Below, one piece after another: positions 44,801-55,045 of a stretch of 64,000 nt of DNA (positions are counted from its first letter, which is position 1; each line of letters starts with the position of its first letter). The notes under the pieces were generated by a model. That model had not been told where the DNA came from and made no database searches. It was given only the letters and a program-made list of their open reading frames with translations. Made by a program: the position numbers and the translations under genes. The stretch is from Telluribacter sp035998675 (GTDB lineage: Bacteria; Bacteroidota; Bacteroidia; Cytophagales; Spirosomataceae). The stretch covers positions 62,001-126,000 of the forward strand of contig NZ_DASYHI010000015.1 in the NCBI RefSeq assembly GCF_035998675.1. Reading direction: 5' to 3'.

Positions 44801-46342
44801 ATGAAAAAAGCAATCCTTTGCCTTTTACTGATTACATATGGATACCTAAAGGCGCAGCCCCCCCGAACCTTCGTAGAAATTATCGAAAAAACCACCGGTA
44901 AGCTTACTTCCACCCAGCAAGGCTTCGTGTCCAAAGAGTATATTTTCCCGGACAGAATTCATAGCTCACATGTCGATACTACCCTTAACCTGCTGACTAT
45001 CCAGCTCCGGGCACTGCGAAATGAAAAATGGCTTGCCAACAGAGGGAAAATCTATGTGTTTGATATGCCGGGTTCCCGGGTGAGGTGGTCAAAGAACGTG
45101 CTGTACCAGAATGAAAGCTATGAAAACGTGGGGCCCCTCCTGCTGAAAACGAATGCCTCGGGAAGCCATCTGCTGAATGTTGAAACGGGAGAAACGGTCA
45201 GACGGGAGAATACTGTTTTTATTCATGCAGATCCTGAATTCAACATTGGCATCGGGTACGATATCACTCCCTCAAAAAGTTTGAAAAATCTCCTCATGGG
45301 TATAAATATAGCTACCGGTGAGAAACTATGGCAGCGCGTTGTTACCCGCGACTACAGCTGGAATGACCTGCGGTACCTTAATGACTCTACCCTCCTGATC
45401 GTGGCGGAAGGCCTGCATACTATAAATATTCATGACGGCTCTGGCTGGGACTATACGGCGGTAACCGGCAAGAAAGATTACTCGGTTACCATTGCAAAAA
45501 ATGTGGCAGGAGTCGCGGTTGGGCTACTTACAGGTGCATACCTGGTTTCAACGGGTCCCGATTTAATTCGCGATGTTGTTTCCAATGTTGTTACAAAAGA
45601 CAGCAGACTTTACTTTGCGTCCCGGAATACTATTGCTTGTATTGATGCCGAAGGTCAGGTAGTATGGTCCACTCCACTCCCTGAAAAACTTACGAGTAAA
45701 TCAATCCTTTTTTTAAAGGACGACCAAGTGGTAATGGTCAATTGTGGCTATGCGTATAAAGGGTACCGAAAAATTAATTATGGAAAACCTTTCCTCGCCA
45801 CTTTTGACCTAAGCAGTGGGGAAGAGACTTACAGGAATTATATTGGTTCAGGTCAGGAAAACAAATACAATGGATTTACTGTACGTGATAGCTGTATCTA
45901 CTTTATTATGGGGCAGCAAATAGAGAAATATTCCATCGCTTCCGGCAAAATGCTGGGCAGTACTACCCTTCACAACGAAGATTTTTCCTTCCTGGGTGAT
46001 CATGTCTATGAGCAGCAGAGTGACTCAACCTACAGTAGCATCAACCAGCTTCATCCTGACCGGGTCTATATTTACACTAAAGATAAAAAAATTATAGGGC
46101 TTGATAAAGAATTAAAAGTCGAGGCTTCCAAAGCAGATGATCAGGCTTGGCTAAACTATTTTACGAAGTACAACTATCGGTTTCTAAAACGCAATAAAGA
46201 AACAATTGTGCTGGATTCGCGGGGAGGTATGGTGGCTGAAATGGGTGAAGCAGGAAAATCCACTGTAGTTGGCAACAAGCTTTATACGGTACTCGCTAAT
46301 AGTATCATCGAAACGGATGTGTCCCAATTATTTAGCCAGTAG
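44801..46342 (+). CDS. Exported PQQ-like beta-propeller protein
   Basis: About 513 residues from the ATG at 44801, which starts a signal peptide (MKKAILCLLLITYGYLKAQ); ATG 44792 and TTG 44750 are in frame upstream. Repeated blade-like segments such as GKIYVFDMPGSRVRWSKNV, MGINIATGEKLWQRVV, NTIACIDAEGQVVWSTPLP and ATFDLSSGEETYRNYI resemble the tryptophan-docking repeats of PQQ-binding-like propellers, though no cofactor residues are evident. A hydrophobic helix (VAGVAVGLLTGAYLVS) lies in the middle. Function unknown; probably a periplasmic or surface scaffold. Confidence 0.68.
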   Translation: MKKAILCLLLITYGYLKAQPPRTFVEIIEKTTGKLTSTQQGFVSKEYIFPDRIHSSHVDTTLNLLTIQLRALRNEKWLANRGKIYVFDMPGSRVRWSKNVLYQNESYENVGPLLLKTNASGSHLLNVETGETVRRENTVFIHADPEFNIGIGYDITPSKSLKNLLMGINIATGEKLWQRVVTRDYSWNDLRYLNDSTLLIVAEGLHTINIHDGSGWDYTAVTGKKDYSVTIAKNVAGVAVGLLTGAYLVSTGPDLIRDVVSNVVTKDSRLYFASRNTIACIDAEGQVVWSTPLPEKLTSKSILFLKDDQVVMVNCGYAYKGYRKINYGKPFLATFDLSSGEETYRNYIGSGQENKYNGFTVRDSCIYFIMGQQIEKYSIASGKMLGSTTLHNEDFSFLGDHVYEQQSDSTYSSINQLHPDRVYIYTKDKKIIGLDKELKVEASKADDQAWLNYFTKYNYRFLKRNKETIVLDSRGGMVAEMGEAGKSTVVGNKLYTVLANSIIETDVSQLFSQ

Positions 46343-46447
46343 CCCAAGAATGCTTAAAAACATACTGCGCCTTGCAAACATCTTGTTTAATCCACCTTAA
46401 ACAAAACGCGTAAGGCTTGGTTAGGAAGTGAGTAAATAAAACTATTT

Positions 46448-47764
46448 ATGCCCTCATCTTCCCCCATTGCCATCTTTTGGTTCCGGCGCGATCTGCGCCT
46501 GCACGACAACGCCGGGCTGTACCACGCCCTGCGTTCGGGCTATCCGGTGCTGCCGCTTTTTATTTTTGACCGCCTTATTCTTGACCAGCTTGAAAAGCCC
46601 CACGACCGCCGGGTCGAATTTATCCATAAGGTACTTGCAGATTTACAGGCTGAACTGGCGGCCATGGGTAGTACCCTGCTGGTGAAGTACGGTCGGCCCG
46701 GGCAGGTATGGCAGGAGGTACTTGAGCAGTATACCGTAGCCGAAGTCTATACCAACCACGACTACGAACCCTACGCCCAAAAGCGCGATGCGGAGGTAGG
46801 TACCCTGTTGAAAGAAAAAGAGATCGATTTCAGAACATTCAAAGACCAGGTAATTTTTGAGAAGCAGGAGGTACTTACCGGGCAGGGTACCCCCTACACC
46901 GTATTTACGCCCTATAGTCGTAAATGGAAAGATAAATTAGATGATTTCTACGCCGGTTCGTATCCTAACGCGAAGTACTTTACCCATTTCTGCAAAACTC
47001 AGGTACTTCCTATACCGCCGCTGGAAAGCATGGGGTTCAGGCCAGGAGGCGGACCATTTCCGGTAAAGAGCCTGCGCACTGAACTCCTGCAGAAGTACCA
47101 CGACCTCCGCGATTTTCCCGCTGCTCCGGCTACCTCCCGGCTGGGCGTACATCTGCGTTTTGGTACGGTGAGTGTGCGGGAACTCGTGCGGAAGGCCAGG
47201 GTCCACAGTAGTACTTTTCTAAATGAATTGATTTGGCGGGACTTCTACCAGCAGATTCTCTGGAACTTCCCGCACGTTGGTCAGGGTGAGGCCTTCCGGC
47301 CCGAGTACGACCGCATCCGGTGGCGCAACAACGAGGAAGAATTTCAAAAATGGTGCGAGGGAAAAACGGGGTACCCACTGGTGGACGCCGGGATGCGGCA
47401 GCTCAACGCGACGGGCTTCATGCACAACCGCGTCCGGATGCTAACGGCCAGCTTTCTGGTCAAACACCTGCTGGTGGACTGGCGCTGGGGCGAGGCCTAC
47501 TTCGCCAGTAAGCTGCTGGACTACGACCAGGCCGCCAACAACGGGGGCTGGCAGTGGGCCGCCGGCTCGGGTACCGACGCCGCGCCCTACTTCCGGATAT
47601 TTAACCCTACCACCCAGGCTGCAAAATTTGACCCTCAGAAACAGTACCTCCGCGATTGGCTCCCCGACCTGAACAGTCTGGACTATACTGCTCCTATTGT
47701 AGACCACGCTTTTGCCCGGGAGCGATGTCTGAAGGTGTACAGGCAGGCCCTGGGAAAGGACTAA
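46448..47764 (+). CDS. phrB: CPD photolyase (cryptochrome/photolyase family)
   Basis: A 438-residue class I deoxyribodipyrimidine photolyase that repairs UV-induced cyclobutane pyrimidine dimers with blue light. The N-terminal antenna-binding Rossmann domain begins IAIFWFRRDLRLHDN. The C-terminal FAD domain has LNELIWRDFYQQILWNFP, GYPLVDAGMRQLNATGFMHN, RVRMLTASFLVKHLLVDWRWGE and DYDQAANNGGWQWAAGSGTD, matching the FAD and DNA-binding signatures, with the tryptophans of the electron-transfer chain in place. Length is normal for the short bacterial class. Confidence 0.95.
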   Translation: MPSSSPIAIFWFRRDLRLHDNAGLYHALRSGYPVLPLFIFDRLILDQLEKPHDRRVEFIHKVLADLQAELAAMGSTLLVKYGRPGQVWQEVLEQYTVAEVYTNHDYEPYAQKRDAEVGTLLKEKEIDFRTFKDQVIFEKQEVLTGQGTPYTVFTPYSRKWKDKLDDFYAGSYPNAKYFTHFCKTQVLPIPPLESMGFRPGGGPFPVKSLRTELLQKYHDLRDFPAAPATSRLGVHLRFGTVSVRELVRKARVHSSTFLNELIWRDFYQQILWNFPHVGQGEAFRPEYDRIRWRNNEEEFQKWCEGKTGYPLVDAGMRQLNATGFMHNRVRMLTASFLVKHLLVDWRWGEAYFASKLLDYDQAANNGGWQWAAGSGTDAAPYFRIFNPTTQAAKFDPQKQYLRDWLPDLNSLDYTAPIVDHAFARERCLKVYRQALGKD

Positions 47765-47897
47765 GAATGCCGGAAGAACAGAGCGGTACTACCCCCGGTA
47801 CCCGTAGTAAAGGCGGGTAGCTTGGGTTTGTGGACTTATAAGTGTAAATTAGCCCCTTCTTTATCCAATTCTTGCTTTGTTCAGGACTCGAACTGCC

Positions 47898-50339
47898 ATG
47901 AAAAAGCTTTTACTGATACTGGGGAGTAGCCTGAGCCTGCTGGCCTTCCAGTTGGTGGATGATACGCCACTGCGCACGGTTTCCAACCAGCTCCTCAACT
48001 ACCTCCGCACCTACCCTTCCGAAAAAGTTTACCTGCACACCGACCGGGATGTGTACCTGGCCGGGGACAACCTCTGGCTCAAAGCCTACCTGGTAGACGG
48101 CCTCCTGCACCAGGCCGACTCCGCCAGCGGTACCTTGTACGTGCAGCTGGCCAATGACGAGGGAGCTGTTCTGGAAACCCGCGTCCTACGGGCCGAATAT
48201 GGTTACGCCCACGGCGACTTCCAGCTGAACGACTCCCTGCCCGACGGCCGGTACCAATTGGTAGCCTTTACAAACTGGATGCGGAACAGTGACCCCGGCT
48301 TCTTCTTTCGAAAAACCATTGAAATCTTTAACTCCCGGCAGGAACCGGAAGCATCATCTCCGGCAAAGCCAGCGTTGGATGTTCAGTTTTTCCCCGAAGG
48401 AGGTACCCTGGTGACGGGCGTCCGAAGCCGCGTGGCTTTTAAGGCCATCAATCAGTCGGGGATGGGGGTCCAAGTTGAAGGCTCGGTGGCTACTGCCGAC
48501 GGGCAGGAGGTAGCTCCCCTTCGCTCCGAACACGCCGGTATGGGGGTATTTTTACTAAAGCCCGAAAAAGGCAAGGAGTACATAGCTACCATCCGGAGCA
48601 AAGATGGACTCACACAGCGCTTTACGCTTCCCGCCGCCCGGGATAGCGGTGCCGTACTGACCATTGATAATTCAATTGCCAGCAATATTAAAGTGTCCGT
48701 TATGGAGCCAAATTCTACGCAGACACTGTACCTGGTGGGGCACGTGCGGGGGCAGGTACGCTTCCTGGCCGACCTGCCGCCCAACCGGAGTTCCTACTTT
48801 TACATTAACCGAAGCCTCTTTCCGGAAGAAGGCATTATTCATTTTACGGTGTTTAACCAAAAGCTACTTCCGCTGAGTGAACGCCTCATCTTTAATACGG
48901 TCCGGAAGCCGCTTACCGTGGAAGTAAGCCCGGACAAACCTTCGTACAAACCACATGAAAAGGTAACCCTGGCTGTCAGTGTGAAAGATGCCGACAATAA
49001 ACCCGTAGCCGCCGAGCTTTCCCTGGCTGCTACCGACGCCGGGTTGCTACCCGCTACCAATGCCCGGAACATTTATAGCTACCTGCTGCTCAGCTCTGAC
49101 CTCAAGGGCCACATCGAAAATCCTGATTTTTATTTTAATCCGGAAAATGAAAAAGCGGCTGCCTACCTGGACCTGCTGCTCATGACCCAGGGGTGGCGGC
49201 GCTTTGTCTGGGAGGAGGTACTTCGTGATGTATACGCGCCACCTACCCATCGTTTGCAGGCGGCGCTACCGATCAGCGGTCGTTTGTTGCTTCCGGGTAA
49301 TAAGCCCGCCGAAAATCTTTCTTTTTCCCTGATAGCCCAGACGGGTACCCAGCAGCAGTTTTTAAATGGGCAGACCGAAGCAGGCGGGAAATTTGCCATA
49401 CCCGACGGGGCGGTGTACAACAGTACTACCCAATTCCAGGTCAAAACCCGCCAGAAGCAGGACATAAACGTACTGCTGGACCCTTTTACCGTTCCCTCGT
49501 CTACCCAGGTACCGGTTCGCTTCCCGGCCCCGACCCTGGCCCGTAGTTCTTTATCAGCCTTTATGAAAAATGCGGAAAACTGGCAGGAAATATTGACGCT
49601 CATTAAGCAGGAAGAACAAAATACAGCTACCACCTCAACTGCCCGGGCTGAGGAACCCGCCGCGCCCGCGAAAGGCCGCAGCTCAAAAAACACCGCCGGA
49701 AAGAAAAGCAAATCACAAAGCATTGACCCCCGACGAAATACCTACGGTTCGCCCGATACGTCCTTTCCCCTGGATGATAATGTCAGAAATGGATTCTCGG
49801 ATGTGCTGCAGGTACTTAAAGGCCGGGTGCCCGGGGTGACAGTCTCAGGTGAAAATGTTTTGATACGCGGTGTCAGTACAATTATGGGTTCTACCGAGCC
49901 GCTGTTCCTGATTGATGGCGTTCCTTCTTCCAAAAGCGCCGTTCTTTCTCTTTCTGTTCGGGATGTAGAGGCCATAGATGTCCTGAAAGGTCCCTCGGCC
50001 TCAGCATTTGGTACGCGCGGTTCCAATGGCGTTATCAACGTTCTTACCCGGCGCTACGAAAAAGACACTCCCGATACCGGTTCCAGCACACAAAATACCA
50101 TTGGCTACGCCATAGCCCGGGAATTTTATGCCCCCCGCTACGACGTAGTGAAACCGGGGCAGTTTCCCGACCGGCGCCCCACCGTATACTGGGCCCCCGT
50201 GGTCCGGACGGGCCCCGACGGTAAAGCTACCGTCAGCTACTGGAACCCAGGTAGTCCCACTACGGTGCAGGTGCAGGTACAGGGCGCTGTGCCGACCGGT
50301 AGGTTTGGCACGGGCACGCTGAAGTACGACATCCGTTAA
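47898..50339 (+). CDS. MG2-domain protein with C-terminal TonB plug
   Basis: About 813 residues from the ATG at 47898; the frame extends upstream only to a TTG. After a short signal peptide, residues ~40-140 form a macroglobulin MG2-type domain (KVYLHTDRDVYLAGDNLWLKAYL) with further MG/Ig-like domains (TVEVSPDKPSYKPHEKVTLAV). A Lys/Ala-rich linker leads to an isolated TonB-receptor plug (about 640-735; FSDVLQVLKGRVPGVTV, LFLIDGVP, IDVLKGPSASAFGTRGSNGV). No beta-barrel follows; the C-terminus is another beta domain. Such proteins are recurrent in Bacteroidota and may act on surface proteins or partner a receptor. It is the first gene of a three-gene operon (8- and 3-base gaps). Confidence 0.85.
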   Translation: MKKLLLILGSSLSLLAFQLVDDTPLRTVSNQLLNYLRTYPSEKVYLHTDRDVYLAGDNLWLKAYLVDGLLHQADSASGTLYVQLANDEGAVLETRVLRAEYGYAHGDFQLNDSLPDGRYQLVAFTNWMRNSDPGFFFRKTIEIFNSRQEPEASSPAKPALDVQFFPEGGTLVTGVRSRVAFKAINQSGMGVQVEGSVATADGQEVAPLRSEHAGMGVFLLKPEKGKEYIATIRSKDGLTQRFTLPAARDSGAVLTIDNSIASNIKVSVMEPNSTQTLYLVGHVRGQVRFLADLPPNRSSYFYINRSLFPEEGIIHFTVFNQKLLPLSERLIFNTVRKPLTVEVSPDKPSYKPHEKVTLAVSVKDADNKPVAAELSLAATDAGLLPATNARNIYSYLLLSSDLKGHIENPDFYFNPENEKAAAYLDLLLMTQGWRRFVWEEVLRDVYAPPTHRLQAALPISGRLLLPGNKPAENLSFSLIAQTGTQQQFLNGQTEAGGKFAIPDGAVYNSTTQFQVKTRQKQDINVLLDPFTVPSSTQVPVRFPAPTLARSSLSAFMKNAENWQEILTLIKQEEQNTATTSTARAEEPAAPAKGRSSKNTAGKKSKSQSIDPRRNTYGSPDTSFPLDDNVRNGFSDVLQVLKGRVPGVTVSGENVLIRGVSTIMGSTEPLFLIDGVPSSKSAVLSLSVRDVEAIDVLKGPSASAFGTRGSNGVINVLTRRYEKDTPDTGSSTQNTIGYAIAREFYAPRYDVVKPGQFPDRRPTVYWAPVVRTGPDGKATVSYWNPGSPTTVQVQVQGAVPTGRFGTGTLKYDIR

Positions 50340-50347
50340 TATTCTAT

Positions 50348-52687
50348 ATGAAAGCAAAGCTACTGCTTGCGCTCATCCTGCTACTCTTTTCCCTGGGAAG
50401 TACCTGGGCCCGCGCCGTACTGAGTGGTACCGTTCGGGATGCCGCCACCAAACAACCCCTGTCGGGGGTGACGGTATCTATCCAGGAGCTGCAGCAGGGA
50501 ACCACTACCGACGAAAACGGTCAATATACCCTGACGCTCCCCCTGGGCAGCTACACGGTTCGGTTCACGGGAGTTGGGCACTACAAAGTTACCCGGGCTA
50601 TTCGCCTGATGGATGACACCACCCTGGACCTGGAACTGCTGCCCTCCATTACGGAACTGGACGAGCTGGAAGTAAAAGGCCGCCGCGACGACGCCAACGT
50701 ACGGAGCAACGACATGGGGGTAGTGCGGCTGAATGTGGCTACACTCAAAAAAATACCCGTGGTATTTGGGGAAACGGACATAGTGCGGTCGCTGATGCTG
50801 CAGCCCGGTGTCAGCAATGTGGGCGAAGGGGCCGGGGGCTTTAACGTCCGGGGGGGCCGGGTAGACCAGAACCTGGTCCTGCTCGACGGCGCTCCGCTGT
50901 TCAACACTTCGCACCTGCTGGGTTTTTTCTCCAATCTTAATCCTGACGTGGTACAGGACGTAACGCTGTACAAAGGTACCATACCCGCCCGCTACGGCGG
51001 TCGGCTTTCGTCAGCGCTGGTCATGAATACCCGCACCGGCAGCCCCGACCGCTGGAACGTCAGCGGCGGCGTAGGTACCATCAGCAGCAGGCTCGTGGTG
51101 GATGGCCCGGTGCTGGGAAATAAACTTACCCTGATGGCCGGTGCAAGACTCGCTTATCCCAACCTGATCATCAAACTTTTTCCGGACTTGTTTGAAGGAA
51201 GTAAGGCTTCTTTCAGCGACCTGAACGGCAAGCTGACCTACCAGCCCAACGACCGACACCGCGTGGCATTGTCGGCCTACCACAGCGCCGACCGATTCAA
51301 GTTTCCGGCCGATACTACCTACGGCTGGAAGTCGGGTACCGCTACCCTGCGGTGGAATGCCGTGCTCAGCCGTACGCTGTCGAGTGAAGTATCGTTGCTG
51401 CAAAGTTCTTATGAGTTCAACGTCGATAGTCCCAAGCCCTTCTACGAGTTTTCGCTGCGCTCCCAGATCCGTCAGCGCGAGGCCAACGCCGGTTTTACTT
51501 TTACCCCCCGGGAGGCCCACAAGCTGGAAGCGGGCGCAGGTTATATTCACTACCGGCTGCAGCCCGGCTCCCTGCGCCCCGACGGTGCCGAATCAAGTAT
51601 CCGGCCGCTTTCCATCGAAACCGAGCTGGGTCAGGAGCTGAGCGCCTACATTCAGGAGGAATGGACTTTGAGCCCTTCCCTTACCCTCACTACCGGCCTC
51701 CGCTACGTCCGGTTTCATACGCTGGGGCCCTATACCAGGTACCTCTACGAAGCCCGGGTACCCAGCAGCCCCGAAACCCTCACCGACTCCATCAGCTACG
51801 GCCGGGGCGAGCGGGTACAATCCTACGGTGGCTGGGAACCCCGGCTGGCGCTCCGGATTGGCCTGGGTACCAATCAGTCTTTAAAGCTCAGCTACAACCG
51901 CTCGCGGCAGTTTCTGCACCTGATTTCCAATACCACGGCCATTTCTCCGGTTGATTTCTGGAAACTGAGTGACCCTTTTGTACCGCCGCAGGTAGCGGAC
52001 CAGTATTCGGTGGGCTTGTTCCGGAACTGGAAGGATAACAGCATCGAAACTTCCATTGAAGGCTACTACAAGGATATTACCAACCTGGTGGAGTACCGCA
52101 ACGGAGCCGAGCTGCTGCTGAATCCCTACCTAGAAACGGCCCTGTTGTCGGCGCTGGGAAAAGCCTACGGTGTAGAGTTTGCCGTCAATAAAACCAAAGG
52201 CCGCCTGACCGGCTCCCTGAACTATACCTACTCCCGCTCCCTGATTACTACCCGGACCGAATTTCCCGGCGAGGCCATTAACCGCGGGGCGTGGTACCCT
52301 ACGCTTTTTGACCGCCCGCATATTACCAACCTCACCGGCAGCTATACCCTGGGCAAAGGCTGGACGGGGTCGGCGAACTTTACCTATACCACCGGCCGAC
52401 CCAACACCTACCCCGACGGACAGTATCTGGTGAACGGCATTCCGATGATTAACTATTCGCTGCGCAACGCCGACCGCCTGCCCGACTACCACCGGCTCGA
52501 TATGTCCATCAGCCACGACAGCCGACGCACCCGCGACCAGACCCGGTATAGCGTGTGGGTTATTTCATTGTATAATTTTTACGCCCGTAAGAATCCTTAT
52601 TCTATCTATTTCCAGCAATTCCGTTCGTACCAGTTGTCGGTGTTTGGGAGCATTATTCCTTCCGTTACCTGGAATTTCCACTATTAG
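50348..52687 (+). CDS. TonB-dependent receptor
   Basis: A 779-residue outer-membrane receptor. A signal peptide (ends STWARA) is followed by a CarboxypepD-reg-like domain (about 24-105; VLSGTVRDAATKQPLSGVTV), a plug (about 130-235; ETDIVRSLMLQPGVSNVGEG, GFNVRGGRVDQNLVLLDGAP) and a 22-strand barrel ending in ITWNF-like SVTWNFHY with a terminal aromatic. It is shorter than SusC. The plug variant RSLMLQPGV...DGAPLFN is the type usually paired with DUF4249, which follows 3 bases downstream. It likely imports a TonB-energised nutrient; the ligand is unknown. Confidence 0.93.
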   Translation: MKAKLLLALILLLFSLGSTWARAVLSGTVRDAATKQPLSGVTVSIQELQQGTTTDENGQYTLTLPLGSYTVRFTGVGHYKVTRAIRLMDDTTLDLELLPSITELDELEVKGRRDDANVRSNDMGVVRLNVATLKKIPVVFGETDIVRSLMLQPGVSNVGEGAGGFNVRGGRVDQNLVLLDGAPLFNTSHLLGFFSNLNPDVVQDVTLYKGTIPARYGGRLSSALVMNTRTGSPDRWNVSGGVGTISSRLVVDGPVLGNKLTLMAGARLAYPNLIIKLFPDLFEGSKASFSDLNGKLTYQPNDRHRVALSAYHSADRFKFPADTTYGWKSGTATLRWNAVLSRTLSSEVSLLQSSYEFNVDSPKPFYEFSLRSQIRQREANAGFTFTPREAHKLEAGAGYIHYRLQPGSLRPDGAESSIRPLSIETELGQELSAYIQEEWTLSPSLTLTTGLRYVRFHTLGPYTRYLYEARVPSSPETLTDSISYGRGERVQSYGGWEPRLALRIGLGTNQSLKLSYNRSRQFLHLISNTTAISPVDFWKLSDPFVPPQVADQYSVGLFRNWKDNSIETSIEGYYKDITNLVEYRNGAELLLNPYLETALLSALGKAYGVEFAVNKTKGRLTGSLNYTYSRSLITTRTEFPGEAINRGAWYPTLFDRPHITNLTGSYTLGKGWTGSANFTYTTGRPNTYPDGQYLVNGIPMINYSLRNADRLPDYHRLDMSISHDSRRTRDQTRYSVWVISLYNFYARKNPYSIYFQQFRSYQLSVFGSIIPSVTWNFHY

Positions 52688-52690
52688 ACC

Positions 52691-53746
52691 ATGTCCGGAA
52701 AACGATATTTAGTAATAATCAATCAACTGCTTTTTCTTTTCACCGCTTACCTGACCGGCTGCGTGGAAGAGGTACGGGTACCCATCCGGACTATCGAGCC
52801 GCAACTGGTGGTGGAAGGGCATATCAGTAACGACGGCCCACCTTATACCGTCCGGCTTACGCGCAGCGGTAGCTTTAATGAACCCGGTTCTTCCGAAAGC
52901 TCCGCTATTACCGAAGCTCAGGTCTATATTCTGGAAACCTCTACCAACCAGCGGCTGCACCTGTTGCCCGTAGACGAGCAGCCGGGCCTGTATCAGAGCG
53001 GGGATAGTACCTTTGTGGCACGGGTGGGCCAGTCGTATCAGGTCCGGATTGAACTACCGGAGGAGAAAGTATTCGTTTCTGAACCCGAAACCATGCCCGA
53101 AGCGGTACCCGTCGAAAGCCTGACGGCCCGCTTTACCGGCAATACCGGCAATGTACTTGATACCCCTTTTGGTTACGATATTTTTCTGAATACCCAGGAC
53201 CAGCCGGGCCAGCGCAACTACTACCGCTGGACCGCCAACAGCATCATTCGCCGGGAGGCCATTGGGGTACGGGACTTTGGGGGAGTTTTCCACAAGAAAT
53301 TCTGCTGGACCCCCGTGGACGATAATGAAATCATTATTTACGCCGATTCCTATTCGGACGGGCAACCCATCCGGGAGCAGTACCTGTACCGTTCGCCGGT
53401 GTACATTGTGGGGAAACATTTTGTGGAGGTACAGCAGTACTCGCTTACCCGCGAGGCCTACCAGTACTGGCGACGTTTCAACGAGCAGCGCCAGCGGGTA
53501 GGTACTATCTTTGACCCTATTCCCTCGCCCGTGTATGGCAATGTCTACAACCAGGCAGACCCCACCGAGCGGGCCCTGGGGCTGTTTGAAGTAGCGGGCG
53601 TCAGTCAGAAGCGGCTGGTGGTACCCGGCGACACGCTGAATGATGCCTTGCTGAAAGTCCAGACGCTGCGGTACGTTATTCCCGGCGACTGTCGCTATGT
53701 TTTTTACAAAGGCAGCGAAGTACCTCCCCAGAACTGGCTCCCCTGA
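52691..53746 (+). CDS. DUF4249 lipoprotein, receptor partner
   Basis: A 351-residue lipoprotein (lipobox LTGC, Cys24) of the DUF4249 family. It shares the pattern of the orphan copy at 6969 (QLVVEGHISNDGPPYTVRLTRS; SYQVRIELPEEKVFVSEPE; NYYRWTANSIIRRE). It is the last gene of the MG2-plug / TonB receptor / DUF4249 operon. By position it is a candidate substrate-binding lid or accessory of the receptor, analogous to SusD, but this is inference. It ends five bases from a convergent gene. Confidence 0.9.
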   Translation: MSGKRYLVIINQLLFLFTAYLTGCVEEVRVPIRTIEPQLVVEGHISNDGPPYTVRLTRSGSFNEPGSSESSAITEAQVYILETSTNQRLHLLPVDEQPGLYQSGDSTFVARVGQSYQVRIELPEEKVFVSEPETMPEAVPVESLTARFTGNTGNVLDTPFGYDIFLNTQDQPGQRNYYRWTANSIIRREAIGVRDFGGVFHKKFCWTPVDDNEIIIYADSYSDGQPIREQYLYRSPVYIVGKHFVEVQQYSLTREAYQYWRRFNEQRQRVGTIFDPIPSPVYGNVYNQADPTERALGLFEVAGVSQKRLVVPGDTLNDALLKVQTLRYVIPGDCRYVFYKGSEVPPQNWLP

Positions 53747-53751
53747 CGGGC

Positions 53752-54999
53752 TTACTTTTTCAGGCTTTCGGTTATCTTCCGCATGGGGCCCGAAGGAATA
53801 ATATGGTTGAAATTGGACCAGTACACTTCGTCGTATTTAGGAATGCGCTGCGGGGCAAACTGAGCCGTATCCAAGAGCTGGTCCGACGGAGGTACCGCGT
53901 TGCCGTTGCTCTTGAGAATATCATTGGCCACAAAGTGCAGACGAATGGTACCCGTAAGTGTACTCGCTTTATCAATAAAATCGGTTTCGATGAGCAACTG
54001 AGAGTCCTGCAGGTACCACTTGCCGGCATAAGGCAGGTAGTTGGTAAAGCTGCTCAGTCGTTTCCCCTCGCGGCTCTTGCCAAGTACTTTTCCCAGGGTA
54101 CTTTTCATGGAGGTTTTGAATACATCATTCACGCCGCTGGGGGTAAACTCGTACTCAATACGTACCAGCGCCGAATCGGCTTTGTTGATAAAGATAATGC
54201 CGTTCCGGGCCGCTTTTACTCCCGCGTTGACCGGCGAAAACCGGATGCGGTACACGTCCCGGCCGTTGTAGAAAGCAATGGTATCGTCGAGCTGGTAGGC
54301 ATAGTCGGACAGGTTGCTACCGGCGAGGTACTCGGGCAGGCCGGTTTCAATGCTTTTGGTAACAATAGCCGTTCCATTCGGAAATTCGTACTCGTCCAGT
54401 AGTTTGGAACGGGTAGTACTCTGGTACCGGCGGCCGCGCATCAGGCGTACCTTTTCCGGGAATTCTATCTTGGGCCGCGGGTCTTTCTCTACTTTAAGTA
54501 CCGCCTCGCGTATGTCCACGTATTCGCCGTTCTGCTGCAGGGTTTCCTGGTAAAAGCCGTTCATCATGATGGGTGAATCGGCGTAATTCCTGGCCACTTT
54601 GGTCAGCGCCCCACTCACCAATCCCCGCGCGTCGAAGCTATTGGTATACCCCCCGTCTACTATAACGGGTTGTGCCGTTTCGAGCTCAATAACTACGTGG
54701 CGGTCGCCCGGAGTAAAGTCCGCTCCTTTTCGGGTAAAGTTTTTATAGCCCACTACGGCTACCGCTATCGCTTCTTCCGCGGCTATTTTGGGAAAGCGGT
54801 AGTAAAATTCTCCGTTTTCGTTGGCGATAGTACCCATGCCCCGGTCCATCACCCCAATGTGCGCGAAGGGGATGGGCGCCTGGGTAGTTTTGTCAATAAC
54901 CTTCCCGCCAATAATGATGTACCCCTGCGCCACCAGCCCGCTGATTGACCCTACCCAAAGAAAAAAAACCGCAAACGCCCGCCTGTAAAGTACTGTCAT
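53752..54999 (-). CDS. CarboxypepD-reg-like exported protein
   Basis: A 415-residue exported protein. The signal peptide ends SGLVAQ. Residues ~27-110 are a carboxypeptidase-regulatory-like domain (IIGGKVIDKTTQAPIPFAHI, NENGEFYYRFPK, VGYKNFTRKG). The rest is beta-rich without catalytic motifs (MNGFYQETLQQNGEYVDIREA; ADSALVRIEYEF; WYLQDSQLLIETDF) and resembles the common Bacteroidota group related to DUF5686. Function is unknown, probably envelope associated. Confidence 0.8.
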   Translation of the reverse strand: MTVLYRRAFAVFFLWVGSISGLVAQGYIIIGGKVIDKTTQAPIPFAHIGVMDRGMGTIANENGEFYYRFPKIAAEEAIAVAVVGYKNFTRKGADFTPGDRHVVIELETAQPVIVDGGYTNSFDARGLVSGALTKVARNYADSPIMMNGFYQETLQQNGEYVDIREAVLKVEKDPRPKIEFPEKVRLMRGRRYQSTTRSKLLDEYEFPNGTAIVTKSIETGLPEYLAGSNLSDYAYQLDDTIAFYNGRDVYRIRFSPVNAGVKAARNGIIFINKADSALVRIEYEFTPSGVNDVFKTSMKSTLGKVLGKSREGKRLSSFTNYLPYAGKWYLQDSQLLIETDFIDKASTLTGTIRLHFVANDILKSNGNAVPPSDQLLDTAQFAPQRIPKYDEVYWSNFNHIIPSGPMRKITESLKK

Positions 55000-55045
55000 A
55001 TCAATATTCGAAATAAAATTTAACCAACATAAAGAACAGTCCCCG

